From Pontibacter sp. SGAir0037 (GTDB taxonomy: Bacteria > Bacteroidota > Bacteroidia > Cytophagales > Hymenobacteraceae), in assembly GCF_005491705.1 (NCBI RefSeq), contig NZ_CP028092.1:4960001-5024000 (forward strand): DNA of 64,000 bases, given 5' to 3'. Below, one piece after another: positions 41,618 to 50,146 of this stretch. The number at the start of each line of letters is the position of its first letter. Position 1 is the stretch's first letter. The notes beneath the pieces are model-generated. The model saw only the letters and a list, made by a program, of their open reading frames with translations. It searched no databases and was not told the origin of the DNA. A program made the translations under genes and the position numbers.

Positions 41618-42515
41618 AAAAATTGTACTCATATTGTGCTTCGGTATACTGGCTTTGGGAGCAAAAGCGCAGGAGCTGCAGTGCGATGTAGTAGTAAACA
41701 GCGAACAGGTGCAGTATACAGACCGGCAGCTGTTCCAGGACATGCAGAATCGCATTTTCGAGTTTATGAACAACCGCCGCTGGACCAACCAGGCTTACCG
41801 GGTAGAGGAGCGGATAAAGTGCAGGCTGCTGATCAACCTGACTGAAATGCCGGAGATAGGTGTTTTCAGGGCAAATGTGCAGGTAGTGTCGCTGCGGCCG
41901 GCGTACGGTACTGTTTATGAAACGGTGTTGTTTTCCTTTATTGATAAAGACTGGCTGTTTCAGTTTAACAGTGCGCAATTATTAGATTACTCTGATAATA
42001 ACTATACCTCCAATCTGTCGTCTATGTTGGCTTTTTATGCCTATACAATCATAGGAATGGACAACGACAGCTTTTCGCGGCTGGGTGGTGCCGATGCTTT
42101 CGATAAAGCCCGTGCGGTTGTAAACCTGGCAGCTTCCCAGAATACGGCATACCCTGGCTGGAAGCCATTCGAAGGTAACCGCAACCGGTACTGGATTATT
42201 GATAACCTGCAGGACCCGCAAATGCTGCCCTTCCGGGAAGGTATTTATACCATGCATCGCCTGGGGCTGGATCTGATGGCAGAGAAGCCGGAGCAAGCCA
42301 GGAAATCTATGCTGGCAGTATTGCAGGAAATACAACAGGTGTCGCAGCGAAAGCCCGGGGCAGCTATTATACGTTCTTTCTTCGAAGCAAAGGTAGACGA
42401 GTTGGTAAACATGTTTAAAGCAGCAGCGCCAGCCGATAAACAGCAAGCCTATACCTTACTCACACAGGTAGACCCTACTAACAATACCAAATACGAACAG
42501 TTACTGAAGCGCTAA
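41610..42515 (+). CDS. DUF4835 / PorD-like exported protein
   Basis: A 301-residue exported protein (signal peptide LKKIVLILCFGILALGAKAQ). The text ELQCDVVVNSEQVQYTDRQLF, NRRWTNQAYRVEERIKC and the C-terminal EAKVDELVNMFK fit DUF4835, which recent annotations name PorD, a type IX secretion component; that name is from memory. It starts inside the end of coaB (ATGCTTAA, 8-base overlap), so ATG 41610 is used. Its place between coaBC and recN is a conserved arrangement in the phylum. Confidence 0.82.
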   Translation: MLKKIVLILCFGILALGAKAQELQCDVVVNSEQVQYTDRQLFQDMQNRIFEFMNNRRWTNQAYRVEERIKCRLLINLTEMPEIGVFRANVQVVSLRPAYGTVYETVLFSFIDKDWLFQFNSAQLLDYSDNNYTSNLSSMLAFYAYTIIGMDNDSFSRLGGADAFDKARAVVNLAASQNTAYPGWKPFEGNRNRYWIIDNLQDPQMLPFREGIYTMHRLGLDLMAEKPEQARKSMLAVLQEIQQVSQRKPGAAIIRSFFEAKVDELVNMFKAAAPADKQQAYTLLTQVDPTNNTKYEQLLKR

Positions 42516-42588
42516 GGCTTTCCAATTCCACAGAAAGCATGTATCTTCACGTAATGAGGCAGTAGATGCTGCCCGAATAAAATGCCAG

Positions 42589-42819
42589 ATGGGAAAGCGC
42601 CAGCACCGTATTTTCAGAGAACAGATTTCAGGCCGTACAGAAGAGTTACTTCATCAGAAGTCTGTGCAGCTTATTTACCGCAATAAAATGGTACTGCAGG
42701 GGCAGATTGTTAAATTAGGCTCAGTACAGCTGGAATTAGTTGATGGCCGGAATCATAAGCACATGGTGCCTTTACAGCAAGTGGAAGAGATTATTTACGA
42801 TAAAGAAGCTGCCTTTTAA
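42589..42819 (+). CDS. small Sm-like conserved protein
   Basis: A 76-residue protein without signal peptide. The pattern KSVQLIYRNKMVLQGQIVKL / SVQLELVDGRNHKHMVPLQ / VEEIIYDKE has five short strands after one helix, as in Sm/Hfq-type folds. That is a shape argument only; I recognise no named family. It lies between the porD-like gene and recN; its spacer to recN carries a one-arm heptamer element. Confidence 0.6.
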   Translation: MGKRQHRIFREQISGRTEELLHQKSVQLIYRNKMVLQGQIVKLGSVQLELVDGRNHKHMVPLQQVEEIIYDKEAAF

Positions 42820-42928
42820 GCCTCGTAAGATCAACACGCACCATTTAAAACTAAAGCTAAGAAAAAGTATAGCATTTAGTAAAACAGCAGTAAATTTATA
42901 CCTTACCCACGAACTTAGCATAGGCAAA

Positions 42929-42967
42929 AAGTCTTATACCTTATGTCTGAAGTCTTTTGTCTTTATA
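42929..42967. repeat. heptamer array F, single arm
   Basis: Units AAGTCTT, ATACCTT, ATGTCTG, AAGTCTT, TTGTCTT in register up to five bases before the recN ATG. The word resembles that of element C (reverse complement AAGACTT). I find no matching opposite arm in 42820-42928, so this is either an incomplete or a decayed element. Confidence 0.6.
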
Positions 42968-42971
42968 GTAT

Positions 42972-44669
42972 ATGCTGATAGACTTAAAAATTAAAAACTA
43001 CGCTTTAATAGAAAAGCTGGAAATGAACCCTTCGCCTGTGCTGAACATCATTACAGGTGAGACAGGAGCTGGTAAATCCATCATGTTAGGAGCAATAGGG
43101 CTTCTGTTGGGAAACAGGGCCGATACAAAGCTGCTCTTTAACCAAGCCGAAAAGTGTGTGATAGAAGGTGTGTTTGATGTGTCGTCTTACAACCTGCACG
43201 AGATCTTTGCTGCCGAAGACCTGGACTTCGACGACCAATGCATCTTACGCCGCGAGATCAGCCCGAGTGGCAAGTCCCGTGCTTTTGTGAATGATACACC
43301 GGTAACGCTGGATGTAATTCGTAAGATAGGAGAGAACCTGATGGATATCCACTCACAGCACGACACGCTGCAGTTGGGCGATACCAGCTATCAGTTAAAC
43401 ATCCTGGACATTTATGCAGGAAATACTGCATCGGCAGGAAATACCACGTTTGATATTTATGCAGGTAATCTCTCTTACCTGAGAAACTATAACGATACTT
43501 ACCGCAAGTTCAAAAAGCTGGAAAGCGATTATAAAAAACTGACAGACCAGCTGGCACAGGCTCAGAAAGAGCTCGACTACAATACTTTTCTGCTGAATGA
43601 GCTGGAGGAAGCCAACCTGCAGGAAGAAGAGCAGGAGAAACTAGAGGCGGAGCTTAAACAACTTGAAAATGCCGAAGACATTAAGCTGAAGCTTACGCAG
43701 GCAGTGCAGTCTTTAACCGAGTCTGATTTTAACATCACATCTGCTTTAAAAGATACTGCTTACCTAATCAGCCAGCTATCGCAATTCTCGCCGAAATACG
43801 AAGAACTCAGGAGTCGAACCGAAAGCTGTATGATCGAGCTGAATGATATAGCGGGCGAGTTGGAGGATGCGGAACGCCATACGGAAGCTGATCCTGAACG
43901 TGCCTCTGAAGTGCAGGAACGTTTAAACATGATCTATACCCTGCAGCGCAAGCACCAGGTGCTAACAGTGGCGGAGTTATTGGCTATACAACACGACCTG
44001 GAAACCAAAGTAGGTAGCGTACTGAACTTAGACAACGCTATCGCCAGCACACAGAAAGCCATGCTGGAGGTGGAAAAGGACGTACTGGCAAAAGCGGAGA
44101 TTCTCTCTGAACGCCGCAAAGATTCTTTCGGTAAATTTGAGCAGGAGCTGTACCGTTTACTGGCAGAGCTGGGCATGCCGAATGCGCGTATTGTTATTCA
44201 GCACAGTTCTACGTCACCTTCTGCTACAGGTACCGACGAAATCAGCATTCTTTTTAGTGCCAACAAAGGTGCGCAGCCGCAATCACTGGTAAAAGCAGCT
44301 TCGGGAGGTGAATTTTCACGCCTGATGCTCAGTATTAAGTATATGCTGGCCGATAAGGTGGCACTTCCGACTATTGTTTTCGATGAAATAGATACAGGTA
44401 TTTCGGGTGAGGTAGCTGTTAAGGTAGGCAGAATGATGCAGCAAATGGCGCAGAAGCACCAGATAATTGCTATTTCGCACTTACCTCAGATTGCGGCCCA
44501 GGGTAACTCACATTATTTTGTGTATAAAGAAGACCGGGAAGACCGTACCATCAGCCGCGTACGGAAATTAACAGATGAGGAGCGAGTAAACGAAATTGCC
44601 CATATGATAGCAGGTGCCAATCCGAGTGCAAATGCGTATCAAAGTGCAAAAGAGTTGTTATCACTATAA
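42972..44669 (+). CDS. recN: DNA repair protein RecN
   Basis: A 565-residue SMC-like ATPase for double-strand break repair. Walker A GETGAGKS is at 29-36; the middle is a long coiled coil (about 150-370) with the hairpin between; the ABC signature ASGGEFSRLML, Walker B PTIVFDEIDTGISG and the histidine switch AISHLPQIA follow. Length is normal. It ends the bamD-recN gene run. Confidence 0.97.
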   Translation: MLIDLKIKNYALIEKLEMNPSPVLNIITGETGAGKSIMLGAIGLLLGNRADTKLLFNQAEKCVIEGVFDVSSYNLHEIFAAEDLDFDDQCILRREISPSGKSRAFVNDTPVTLDVIRKIGENLMDIHSQHDTLQLGDTSYQLNILDIYAGNTASAGNTTFDIYAGNLSYLRNYNDTYRKFKKLESDYKKLTDQLAQAQKELDYNTFLLNELEEANLQEEEQEKLEAELKQLENAEDIKLKLTQAVQSLTESDFNITSALKDTAYLISQLSQFSPKYEELRSRTESCMIELNDIAGELEDAERHTEADPERASEVQERLNMIYTLQRKHQVLTVAELLAIQHDLETKVGSVLNLDNAIASTQKAMLEVEKDVLAKAEILSERRKDSFGKFEQELYRLLAELGMPNARIVIQHSSTSPSATGTDEISILFSANKGAQPQSLVKAASGGEFSRLMLSIKYMLADKVALPTIVFDEIDTGISGEVAVKVGRMMQQMAQKHQIIAISHLPQIAAQGNSHYFVYKEDREDRTISRVRKLTDEERVNEIAHMIAGANPSANAYQSAKELLSL

Positions 44670-44684
44670 GTACTTATTGCTATA

Positions 44685-44717
44685 TTGCCGCTCCATTTAT
44701 TTTTTCTGATACCTTTG
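44685..44717 (+). promoter_or_regulatory. promoter for fabI
   Basis: TTG (44685-44687), 22 bases, then TACCTTTG (44710-44717), an exact TAnnTTTG box 40 bases before the fabI ATG. Confidence 0.6.
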
Positions 44718-44757
44718 TAAGGTAACAGGCTAAAAAGCGAACAAACAACATAACAAT

Positions 44758-45570
44758 ATGTCTTATAATCTGCTAAAAGGAAAGAAAGGAATTATTTTCG
44801 GAGCACTGGACGAAAAGTCTATTGCCTGGAAAGTAGCTATGCGTGCCAAAGAAGAGGGTGCTGAATTTGTGCTGACAAATGCACCGTTGGCTATGCGTAT
44901 GGGTGAGATCAAAAAACTGGCTGAAGCGTGTAATGCTGAAATTGTTCCGGCAGATGCTACCTCAGTAGAAGATCTGGAGAACCTGTTTACAAAGTCTCAG
45001 GAGATTTTGGGTGGAAAGATAGACTTCGTGCTGCACTCTATCGGTATGAGCCCAAACATTCGTAAAGGCAAATCTTACGGAGACCTGAACTATGAGTGGT
45101 TCCTGAAAACCCTGGATATTTCTGCTCTTTCCTTCCATAAAGTAATGCAGGTAGCAGAGAAGCAGGATGCCATGAACGAGTGGGGTTCTATTGTGGCACT
45201 TTCTTATATTGCCGCACAACGTGTGTTCCCTGATTATACCGATATGTCGCAGGCAAAGGCTGTATTAGAGTCTATTGCCCGTAACTATGGCTATCGCTAT
45301 GGAAAACTGAAAAATGTACGTGTAAACACAATTTCTCAGTCTCCTACTAAAACAACAGCAGGAACAGGTGTAGGCGGCTTCGATGCCTTCTACGACTATG
45401 CAGATAAAATGTCGCCGCTGGGCAACGCTTCTGCTGAGGCCTGTGCAGACTACTGCATTACCTTGTTCTCAGACCTGACAAAGATGGTAACAATGCAAAA
45501 CCTGATGCACGACGGTGGCTTCAGCAGCATGGGTATCTCCGAAGGTATAGTTGAGATGATCAGTAAGTAA
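44758..45570 (+). CDS. fabI: enoyl-[acyl-carrier-protein] reductase (NADH)
   Basis: A 270-residue SDR enzyme for the last reduction of fatty-acid elongation. The N-terminal GALDEKSIAWKVA is a FabI-type nucleotide-binding turn, HSIGMSPNIRKG follows strand 4, and the active-site pair is Y-x6-K in DYTDMSQAKA. It is of the FabI rather than FabK/FabV type. Own promoter; stop codon is followed by heptamer element E. Confidence 0.97.
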   Translation: MSYNLLKGKKGIIFGALDEKSIAWKVAMRAKEEGAEFVLTNAPLAMRMGEIKKLAEACNAEIVPADATSVEDLENLFTKSQEILGGKIDFVLHSIGMSPNIRKGKSYGDLNYEWFLKTLDISALSFHKVMQVAEKQDAMNEWGSIVALSYIAAQRVFPDYTDMSQAKAVLESIARNYGYRYGKLKNVRVNTISQSPTKTTAGTGVGGFDAFYDYADKMSPLGNASAEACADYCITLFSDLTKMVTMQNLMHDGGFSSMGISEGIVEMISK

Positions 45571-45574
45571 CAAG

Positions 45575-45655
45575 TAATGTGCTAATTATTAATGTGCTAA
45601 TGTGTTTATTAGGTTCATTAAATAATTAGCACATTAATAATTAGCTTATTAGCTT
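45575..45655. repeat. heptamer/octamer inverted-repeat element E
   Basis: Left arm 45575-45605 is built of TGTGCTAA and TTATTAA units; right arm 45617-45655 on the minus strand reads AAGCTAA, TAAGCTAA, TTATTAA, TGTGCTAA. The inner 21 bases (45581-45601 with 45625-45645) pair perfectly. It fills the space between the converging fabI and cupin genes and reaches into the cupin stop codon. Confidence 0.8.
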
Positions 45656-46025
45656 ACCCATCCTCCCTGTTCACCGTGTTTATATCAAAGGCGGGAATAC
45701 AGATAGACCAGTATTCTGTTTCTTCGTTGTATGGGTTGGAGTAACGGATGCGGGCACCGGCTTTAATCAGAATAGTTTCTCCTGCTTTCACTTCTACTTC
45801 TTCGCCATCTATTTCTATTAATTTCCGGCCACTGATAACGATCGTTATCTCATCAAATTCAGGAGTTTGATGCGGTTCTCCCCAATGTGGCGGAGCAATC
45901 ATGTGTGCCACGCTAAAACCTCCTGTTTGTGTGGAGGCATGGCCAAAATGCTCTTCTATTAACTTATTGTCCGGCGTTGGTACCCGGAATGGTTTGGTCT
46001 GTTTAAAATATTTCTTTTCGCTCAT
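45654..46025 (-). CDS. small cupin-domain protein
   Basis: A 123-residue single-cupin protein. HQTPEFDEITIVISGRKLIEIDGEEVEVKAGE shows the first and second cupin motifs, with H and E residues suited to metal binding. Small cupins of this type bind metals or small ligands; the substrate is unknown. The start codon overlaps the stop of the Kazal lipoprotein gene by one base (TAATG), so the two are translated together. Confidence 0.88.
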   Translation of the reverse strand: MSEKKYFKQTKPFRVPTPDNKLIEEHFGHASTQTGGFSVAHMIAPPHWGEPHQTPEFDEITIVISGRKLIEIDGEEVEVKAGETILIKAGARIRYSNPYNEETEYWSICIPAFDINTVNREDG

Positions 46026-46264
46026 TACTTAGAAGTTTGAGTGTTGCATTCTCCTTTTTGGTAAGAAGTAACACCTGCTTTTTCTGCTTCGCAGGAGTTG
46101 CCGTATGTTTTACCGTCGCAGCCACAAACAGGGTCATACACCATGATACAGGCTGCGTCAGGGTTTACTTTAGATGTATCAATACAATCTGGTGCTTCGG
46201 CATTTTTGCACGATAAGAAGCTTGATGTAAACAGCAATAGAATGCCGGCAGTTGCTTTTTTCAT
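46025..46264 (-). CDS. Kazal-type protease-inhibitor lipoprotein
   Basis: A 79-residue lipoprotein (lipobox FLSC) with one Kazal-like domain: VYDPVCGCDGKTYGNSCEAE and a last cysteine in QKGEC, six cysteines in the domain region, as in short bacterial Kazal proteins. It would sit on the outer membrane or in the periplasm and could block serine proteases of the cell itself or of predators. The reactive-loop residue before PVCG is Asp-Tyr. It is the first gene of a two-gene unit with the cupin. Confidence 0.85.
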   Translation of the reverse strand: MKKATAGILLLFTSSFLSCKNAEAPDCIDTSKVNPDAACIMVYDPVCGCDGKTYGNSCEAEKAGVTSYQKGECNTQTSK

Positions 46265-46514
46265 AGATGAAAGGTTTTATAAAAAAGAATAAGTACACCG
46301 AAAGGTACGAGATATTATGCAGAGCAGTGCTGATTATTTGTGCAGGCTAAGCATGTATTTGCAGCAAGTATAAGCAGTATATATTAACTAACTGTTAAAC
46401 AAGCCGTATGTATTTTATTGAGCTTGGAAACTTACGAAACGAAACTTTTCGGGTTTTCAAATCGGATAGGCATAGAAAGTATGCTATAAGATACATCAAC
46501 CAAATATAACCAAT

Positions 46515-46904
46515 ATGAACAACGACAATGGAAAAATTCTGATGGCTACCTTAGCAGGTATAGGAGCTGGAGTTGCAGCTGGTATGCTTTTAGCTCCGGA
46601 TAATGGCCGTGCTACACGCGATACAATAGGAAGAAGCCTGAAAAAAGTAGGCGACGACATGGAGCGTACAGTAAAGAACTGGATGGACAGCCTTGAAAAT
46701 AAAAAAGTAACAGGTACCGGAAGCAGCTTGCAAATGCGTGGCTCCTGGGATGATGTGAAAGGACAGTTGAAGCAAAACTACGCTGAACTGACAGAAGATG
46801 ATCTGACCTATGCCGAAGGAAAAGAAGATGAGCTGTTCGGGCGCTTACAGCAGAAACTGGGTAAAACAAAAGATGAGATTGTCAGATTGATTTCTGATTT
46901 ATAA
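46515..46904 (+). CDS. YtxH - CsbD-like fusion protein
   Basis: A 129-residue stress-type protein. Residues about 8-30 are a glycine/alanine-rich helix (ATLAGIGAGVAAGMLLAP) of the YtxH type. Residues about 75-129 (WDDVKGQLKQNYAELTEDDL, YAEGKEDELFGRLQQKLGK) match CsbD, a general-stress module. The two modules usually occur on separate proteins. First of three YtxH-type genes in a row, each with its own spacer of about 240 bases. Confidence 0.85.
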   Translation: MNNDNGKILMATLAGIGAGVAAGMLLAPDNGRATRDTIGRSLKKVGDDMERTVKNWMDSLENKKVTGTGSSLQMRGSWDDVKGQLKQNYAELTEDDLTYAEGKEDELFGRLQQKLGKTKDEIVRLISDL

Positions 46905-46920
46905 CAGCTGATAAGCAGCT

Positions 46921-46962
46921 AACACGAAAGCTCAACTACTTCTATAGTTGAGCTTTCGTGTT
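46921..46962 (+). terminator. terminator with 18-bp perfect stem
   Basis: Arms 46921-46938 and 46945-46962 with a 6-base loop, 17 bases after the YtxH-CsbD gene. The rest of the spacer to 47148 shows no other feature that I can support. Confidence 0.85.
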
Positions 46963-47147
46963 GTTTACCTGTTTGTAATGTTGGCAACTGCATAAGTTGC
47001 TGAATATGACTTCTGTTTCAAATGTAAAGGTTTTTAACTAATTTGGAAGAAAAGTAAAATATAGATATAACTTAATGCTGTGCATCATCGTTATTAAATC
47101 AATTACCCAGGAAATAGAACTTTAACCAAATTTAATCTTATACAACT

Positions 47148-47528
47148 ATGAAGGACAATAGCGGAAAAGTAATACTCGCTTTATTGGCTGGTGCTAGCGC
47201 TGGTGTTATTGCAGGCTTGTTAATGGCTCCCGACACTGGTGAACAAACCAGAACAAGTGTTAAAAAATGGGCTACTAAACTGAGCAAAGACCTGGAGAAA
47301 AACCTGCAGGCCGGTTTAGACGAAATCAAGAACATGAGCAACGACACATTAGATAAGCTTTCTACCGCTGCGAAAGACTTTTCAGGCAAAGCGACAGACA
47401 CAGCTTCTGATGTAGCTGAGAAAGCAACAGATACTGTGAAAAATGCTACCGGTGGTACTGCTAAAACCGGAGGTACTTCAACTGGTACTGGTGCAGGTAC
47501 AACTGCAACAGGTGGCGGAAACGCTTAA
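47148..47528 (+). CDS. YtxH-domain protein
   Basis: A 126-residue protein with the YtxH start (ALLAGASAGVIAGLLMAPDTGEQTR), a basic/amphipathic helix and repeated 'AT-D-A-x-D' helices (TDTASDVAEKATDTVKNATG), then a Gly/Thr-rich disordered tail. YtxH proteins are induced by general stress in Bacillus; biochemical role unknown. Second of three in the cluster. Confidence 0.85.
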   Translation: MKDNSGKVILALLAGASAGVIAGLLMAPDTGEQTRTSVKKWATKLSKDLEKNLQAGLDEIKNMSNDTLDKLSTAAKDFSGKATDTASDVAEKATDTVKNATGGTAKTGGTSTGTGAGTTATGGGNA

Positions 47529-47575
47529 TGGCATGCTGCTTTTGCAGTACACATTAAAGATCTGATAAAGATATT

Positions 47576-47614
47576 GCGGCACTATGTAAGCGAGTTAAGC
47601 TTATGTAGTGCCGC
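47576..47614 (+). terminator. terminator of the second YtxH gene
   Basis: A 16-bp stem (47576-47591 with 47599-47614, 7-base loop) with two adjacent G-U type mismatches, 47 bases after the gene. Confidence 0.65.
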
Positions 47615-47758
47615 GCAATTTTCGGCCTGTTCTACAACAAGAGCAGGCCGCTTCTGTTTACATCTGGTATGCCTGCTGATAACTTTCAGGCTAGTAACAC
47701 GTTATTTTAATATAGAAGCTTTTTATAGTTTCTTGATTAAATTGAAAGATGCAATACT

Positions 47759-48247
47759 ATGAAAACAAAAAAGGCAAGTACAACAAGTGCAGAATCAACA
47801 ACAAGTGCAGCTACTTACGATAGGTTAGGCTTTCGCATTCATACTCCGCAAAAAGAGGAGGCGAAAGAAAGTGCAGGTATAAGTGAGGCGCCTGGCATGA
47901 TAAAACGTACTATCGAGCGCACCATGAAAGGAAAGACCACAGCTAAAAGCAGTAATACCGGCACATTAGTGGCGAGTGTGCTGGCCGGAGCAGGTGTGGG
48001 AGCTTTAGCCGCTGTATTACTGGCGCCGGAAAAAGGGAAAGTACTTCGTACTCAGATTGCTAATTCTGCAGGAGAAGCCGGAGACCTGGTAACACAGCAG
48101 ATGACAAAAGTGATGGATACCTGCAAAAGCACGATGAACACCTGGACGGGCAAAGTAAAAACCATGGCAAACGGAGCTACATCCGGTAATGGTAAAAGCG
48201 AGACAGGTACAGATGATCCCGCCAAATCAAATCCAAGATATTTCTAA
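47759..48247 (+). CDS. YtxH-like protein with N-terminal extension
   Basis: A 162-residue protein. The YtxH-type helix (VASVLAGAGVGALAAVLLAPEKGK) is at about 70-93, preceded by a 65-residue Ser/Thr/Lys-rich disordered extension and followed by an amphipathic helix with MTKVMDTCKSTMNTW. It is the most divergent of the three neighbours and ends just before a bidirectional terminator. Confidence 0.8.
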   Translation: MKTKKASTTSAESTTSAATYDRLGFRIHTPQKEEAKESAGISEAPGMIKRTIERTMKGKTTAKSSNTGTLVASVLAGAGVGALAAVLLAPEKGKVLRTQIANSAGEAGDLVTQQMTKVMDTCKSTMNTWTGKVKTMANGATSGNGKSETGTDDPAKSNPRYF

Positions 48248-48252
48248 GAATA

Positions 48253-48300
48253 TAAAACAACAAGGCCCGGCTACTTCAGTAGCCGGGCCTTGTTGTTTTA
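48253..48300. terminator. bidirectional terminator with 23-bp stem
   Basis: Arms 48253-48275 and 48278-48300 are exact reverse complements; the core is GC-rich (CCCGGCTACT). It serves the third YtxH gene and the convergent lysS. Confidence 0.9.
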
Positions 48301-48314
48301 CAATAGTATCATTA

Positions 48315-49841
48315 TTATTCTTCGTGCTTCTCAGGCTTCATCTGAGGGAAGAACAGTACATCCTGTATAGAATGCGAGTTGGTCATGATCATGGATAAAC
48401 GGTCTATACCTATTCCAAGACCTGCGGTTGGCGGCATGCCATACTCAAGTGCGCGCAGGAAGTCCTCATCCAGCACCATTGCTTCCACATCACCGCGTTT
48501 ACCTAGCTCCAGTTGCTCCTCAAAACGGGCACGCTGATCGATTGGGTCGTTTAGCTCAGAGAAAGCATTGCAGATCTCTTTGCCGTTGCAGATGGCCTCG
48601 AAACGCTCTACCAAGCCCGGCTTGCTACGGTGCTTCTTCGCCAGCGGGCTCATTTCTACAGGATAATCTGTAATGAACGTCGGCTGAATCAGGTAAGGCT
48701 CGCAGGTTTCGCCAAAGATCTCGTCGATGATTTTGCCTTTACCCAGCTTCGGATCCACTTTAATGCCCAGTTTTTCTGCCGTCTGGCGTAGCTCCGGCTC
48801 TTCCATCTCCGAAATATCAATTTTCGTGAAATGCTCTATGGCTTCGAACATCGTAAAACGTTTCCAGGGGCGCTGGAAGTTGATGATGTTTTCGCCCACT
48901 TGCACCTCTGTTGTGCCGTGCAGGTCCATAGCAACTTTCTCCACCATTTCCTCTACCAGGTCCATCATCCAGTTATAGTCTTTGTAGGCGACATACAGCT
49001 CTACCTGCGTAAACTCCGGATTATGGAAGCGGCTCATGCCTTCGTTGCGGAAGTCTTTGGCAAACTCAAATACTCCGTCGAAACCGCCTACGATCAGGCG
49101 CTTCAGGTACAGTTCGTTTGCAATACGCAGGTACAGGGTCATGTCCAGCGTGTTGTGGTGCGTTTTAAAAGGTCGAGCTGCCGCGCCACCGTACAATGGC
49201 TGCAGGATAGGCGTTTCCACTTCTAAATAGCCTTGGCCACTCAGGAAGCTGCGCATCGAGTTTACCAGTTGCGTACGCTTTTTAAATGTCTCACGTACTT
49301 GCGGGTTCACGATCAGGTCTACGTAGCGCTGGCGGTAACGCAGTTCCGGGTCAGTAAAGCCGTCGTACACATGCTCTACGCCGTTTTCATCTATTTCACG
49401 CTTTACAACAGGAAGCGGCTTCAGCGATTTTGTCAGAAGTTTAAGTTCGGTTACGTGCACCGAAATTTCACCTACCTGCGTTACAAAGGCGTATCCTTTT
49501 ATACCGATAAAGTCACCGATGTCCAGCATCTTCTTGAACACCGTGTTGTAAAGGTCTTTATTCTCGCCGGGAGCAATGTCATCGCGCGATACATAGATCT
49601 GGATACGGCCTGTGCTGTCCATCAGCTCGGCAAAAGAAGCCTTACCCATAATGCGGCGGCTCATTAAGCGGCCAGCCAGGCTTACTTCCTGATAATTATT
49701 CTTTTCCTTATCGAAATTATCCTTTATTTCTTTGGCAGTGGCAGTAACTTCATATAATTCGGATGGATACGGGTTGATGCCCATTTTCTCCAACTCTTCG
49801 CGCTCGTGGCGTCTGCGTAGTTCCTGTTCGCTCAATTGCAT
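48315..49841 (-). CDS. lysS: lysyl-tRNA synthetase, class II
   Basis: A 508-residue class IIb synthetase. N-terminal OB-fold for the anticodon (VSLAGRLMSRRIMGKASF), motif 2 FRNEGMSRFHNPEFT, and motif 3 GLGIGIDRLSMIM, with RYVDLI and FETPILQP-type motif 1 (YLEVETPILQP). Length is typical. Single-gene unit. Confidence 0.98.
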   Translation of the reverse strand: MQLSEQELRRRHEREELEKMGINPYPSELYEVTATAKEIKDNFDKEKNNYQEVSLAGRLMSRRIMGKASFAELMDSTGRIQIYVSRDDIAPGENKDLYNTVFKKMLDIGDFIGIKGYAFVTQVGEISVHVTELKLLTKSLKPLPVVKREIDENGVEHVYDGFTDPELRYRQRYVDLIVNPQVRETFKKRTQLVNSMRSFLSGQGYLEVETPILQPLYGGAAARPFKTHHNTLDMTLYLRIANELYLKRLIVGGFDGVFEFAKDFRNEGMSRFHNPEFTQVELYVAYKDYNWMMDLVEEMVEKVAMDLHGTTEVQVGENIINFQRPWKRFTMFEAIEHFTKIDISEMEEPELRQTAEKLGIKVDPKLGKGKIIDEIFGETCEPYLIQPTFITDYPVEMSPLAKKHRSKPGLVERFEAICNGKEICNAFSELNDPIDQRARFEEQLELGKRGDVEAMVLDEDFLRALEYGMPPTAGLGIGIDRLSMIMTNSHSIQDVLFFPQMKPEKHEE

Positions 49842-50146
49842 GCGATTATCTACTAAAAGTGAATGGTTTAGATATAAAGTGCAAAATTGCTAAATAAACA
49901 GCAGCTTTTAAAACTATAAGGGCTCAATTGTTCGGCTCTTCAATATTTTGCCTAAATTAACGGTACTATGGCGAGTAACGAAGCTGTAGTCTGCTTTTTA
50001 ATGTGGCGATGCCTGTTTAAGTGTTTCTGTGCAGGTATAAGTTTGTCGTAAATTCCCCCTGCTTTTGGCACCTTTGCCCCTCGACCTGTTGGTATACTCC
50101 GCCTAAATTTGTAATATCAATAAGGCAAATTTAAACCGTTTATACG
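49842..50146. other. 305-base divergent spacer lysS / SRPBCC gene
   Basis: No gene, RNA or repeat arm is visible. It holds the promoter box of the SRPBCC gene (50104-50111) and presumably the lysS promoter near 49890, where the minus strand has CAATTTTG, one mismatch from the consensus. Confidence 0.5.
50104..50111 (+). promoter_or_regulatory. -7 promoter box of the SRPBCC gene
   Basis: TAAATTTG, exact TAnnTTTG match, 35 bases before the start codon at 50147; no clear -33 element at normal spacing. Confidence 0.45.

Noticed and set aside
9377..45655. Heptamer arrays as CRISPR arrays
   Set aside because: Units are 7 bases, degenerate, without spacers, and arranged as facing arms; no cas gene is in the window.
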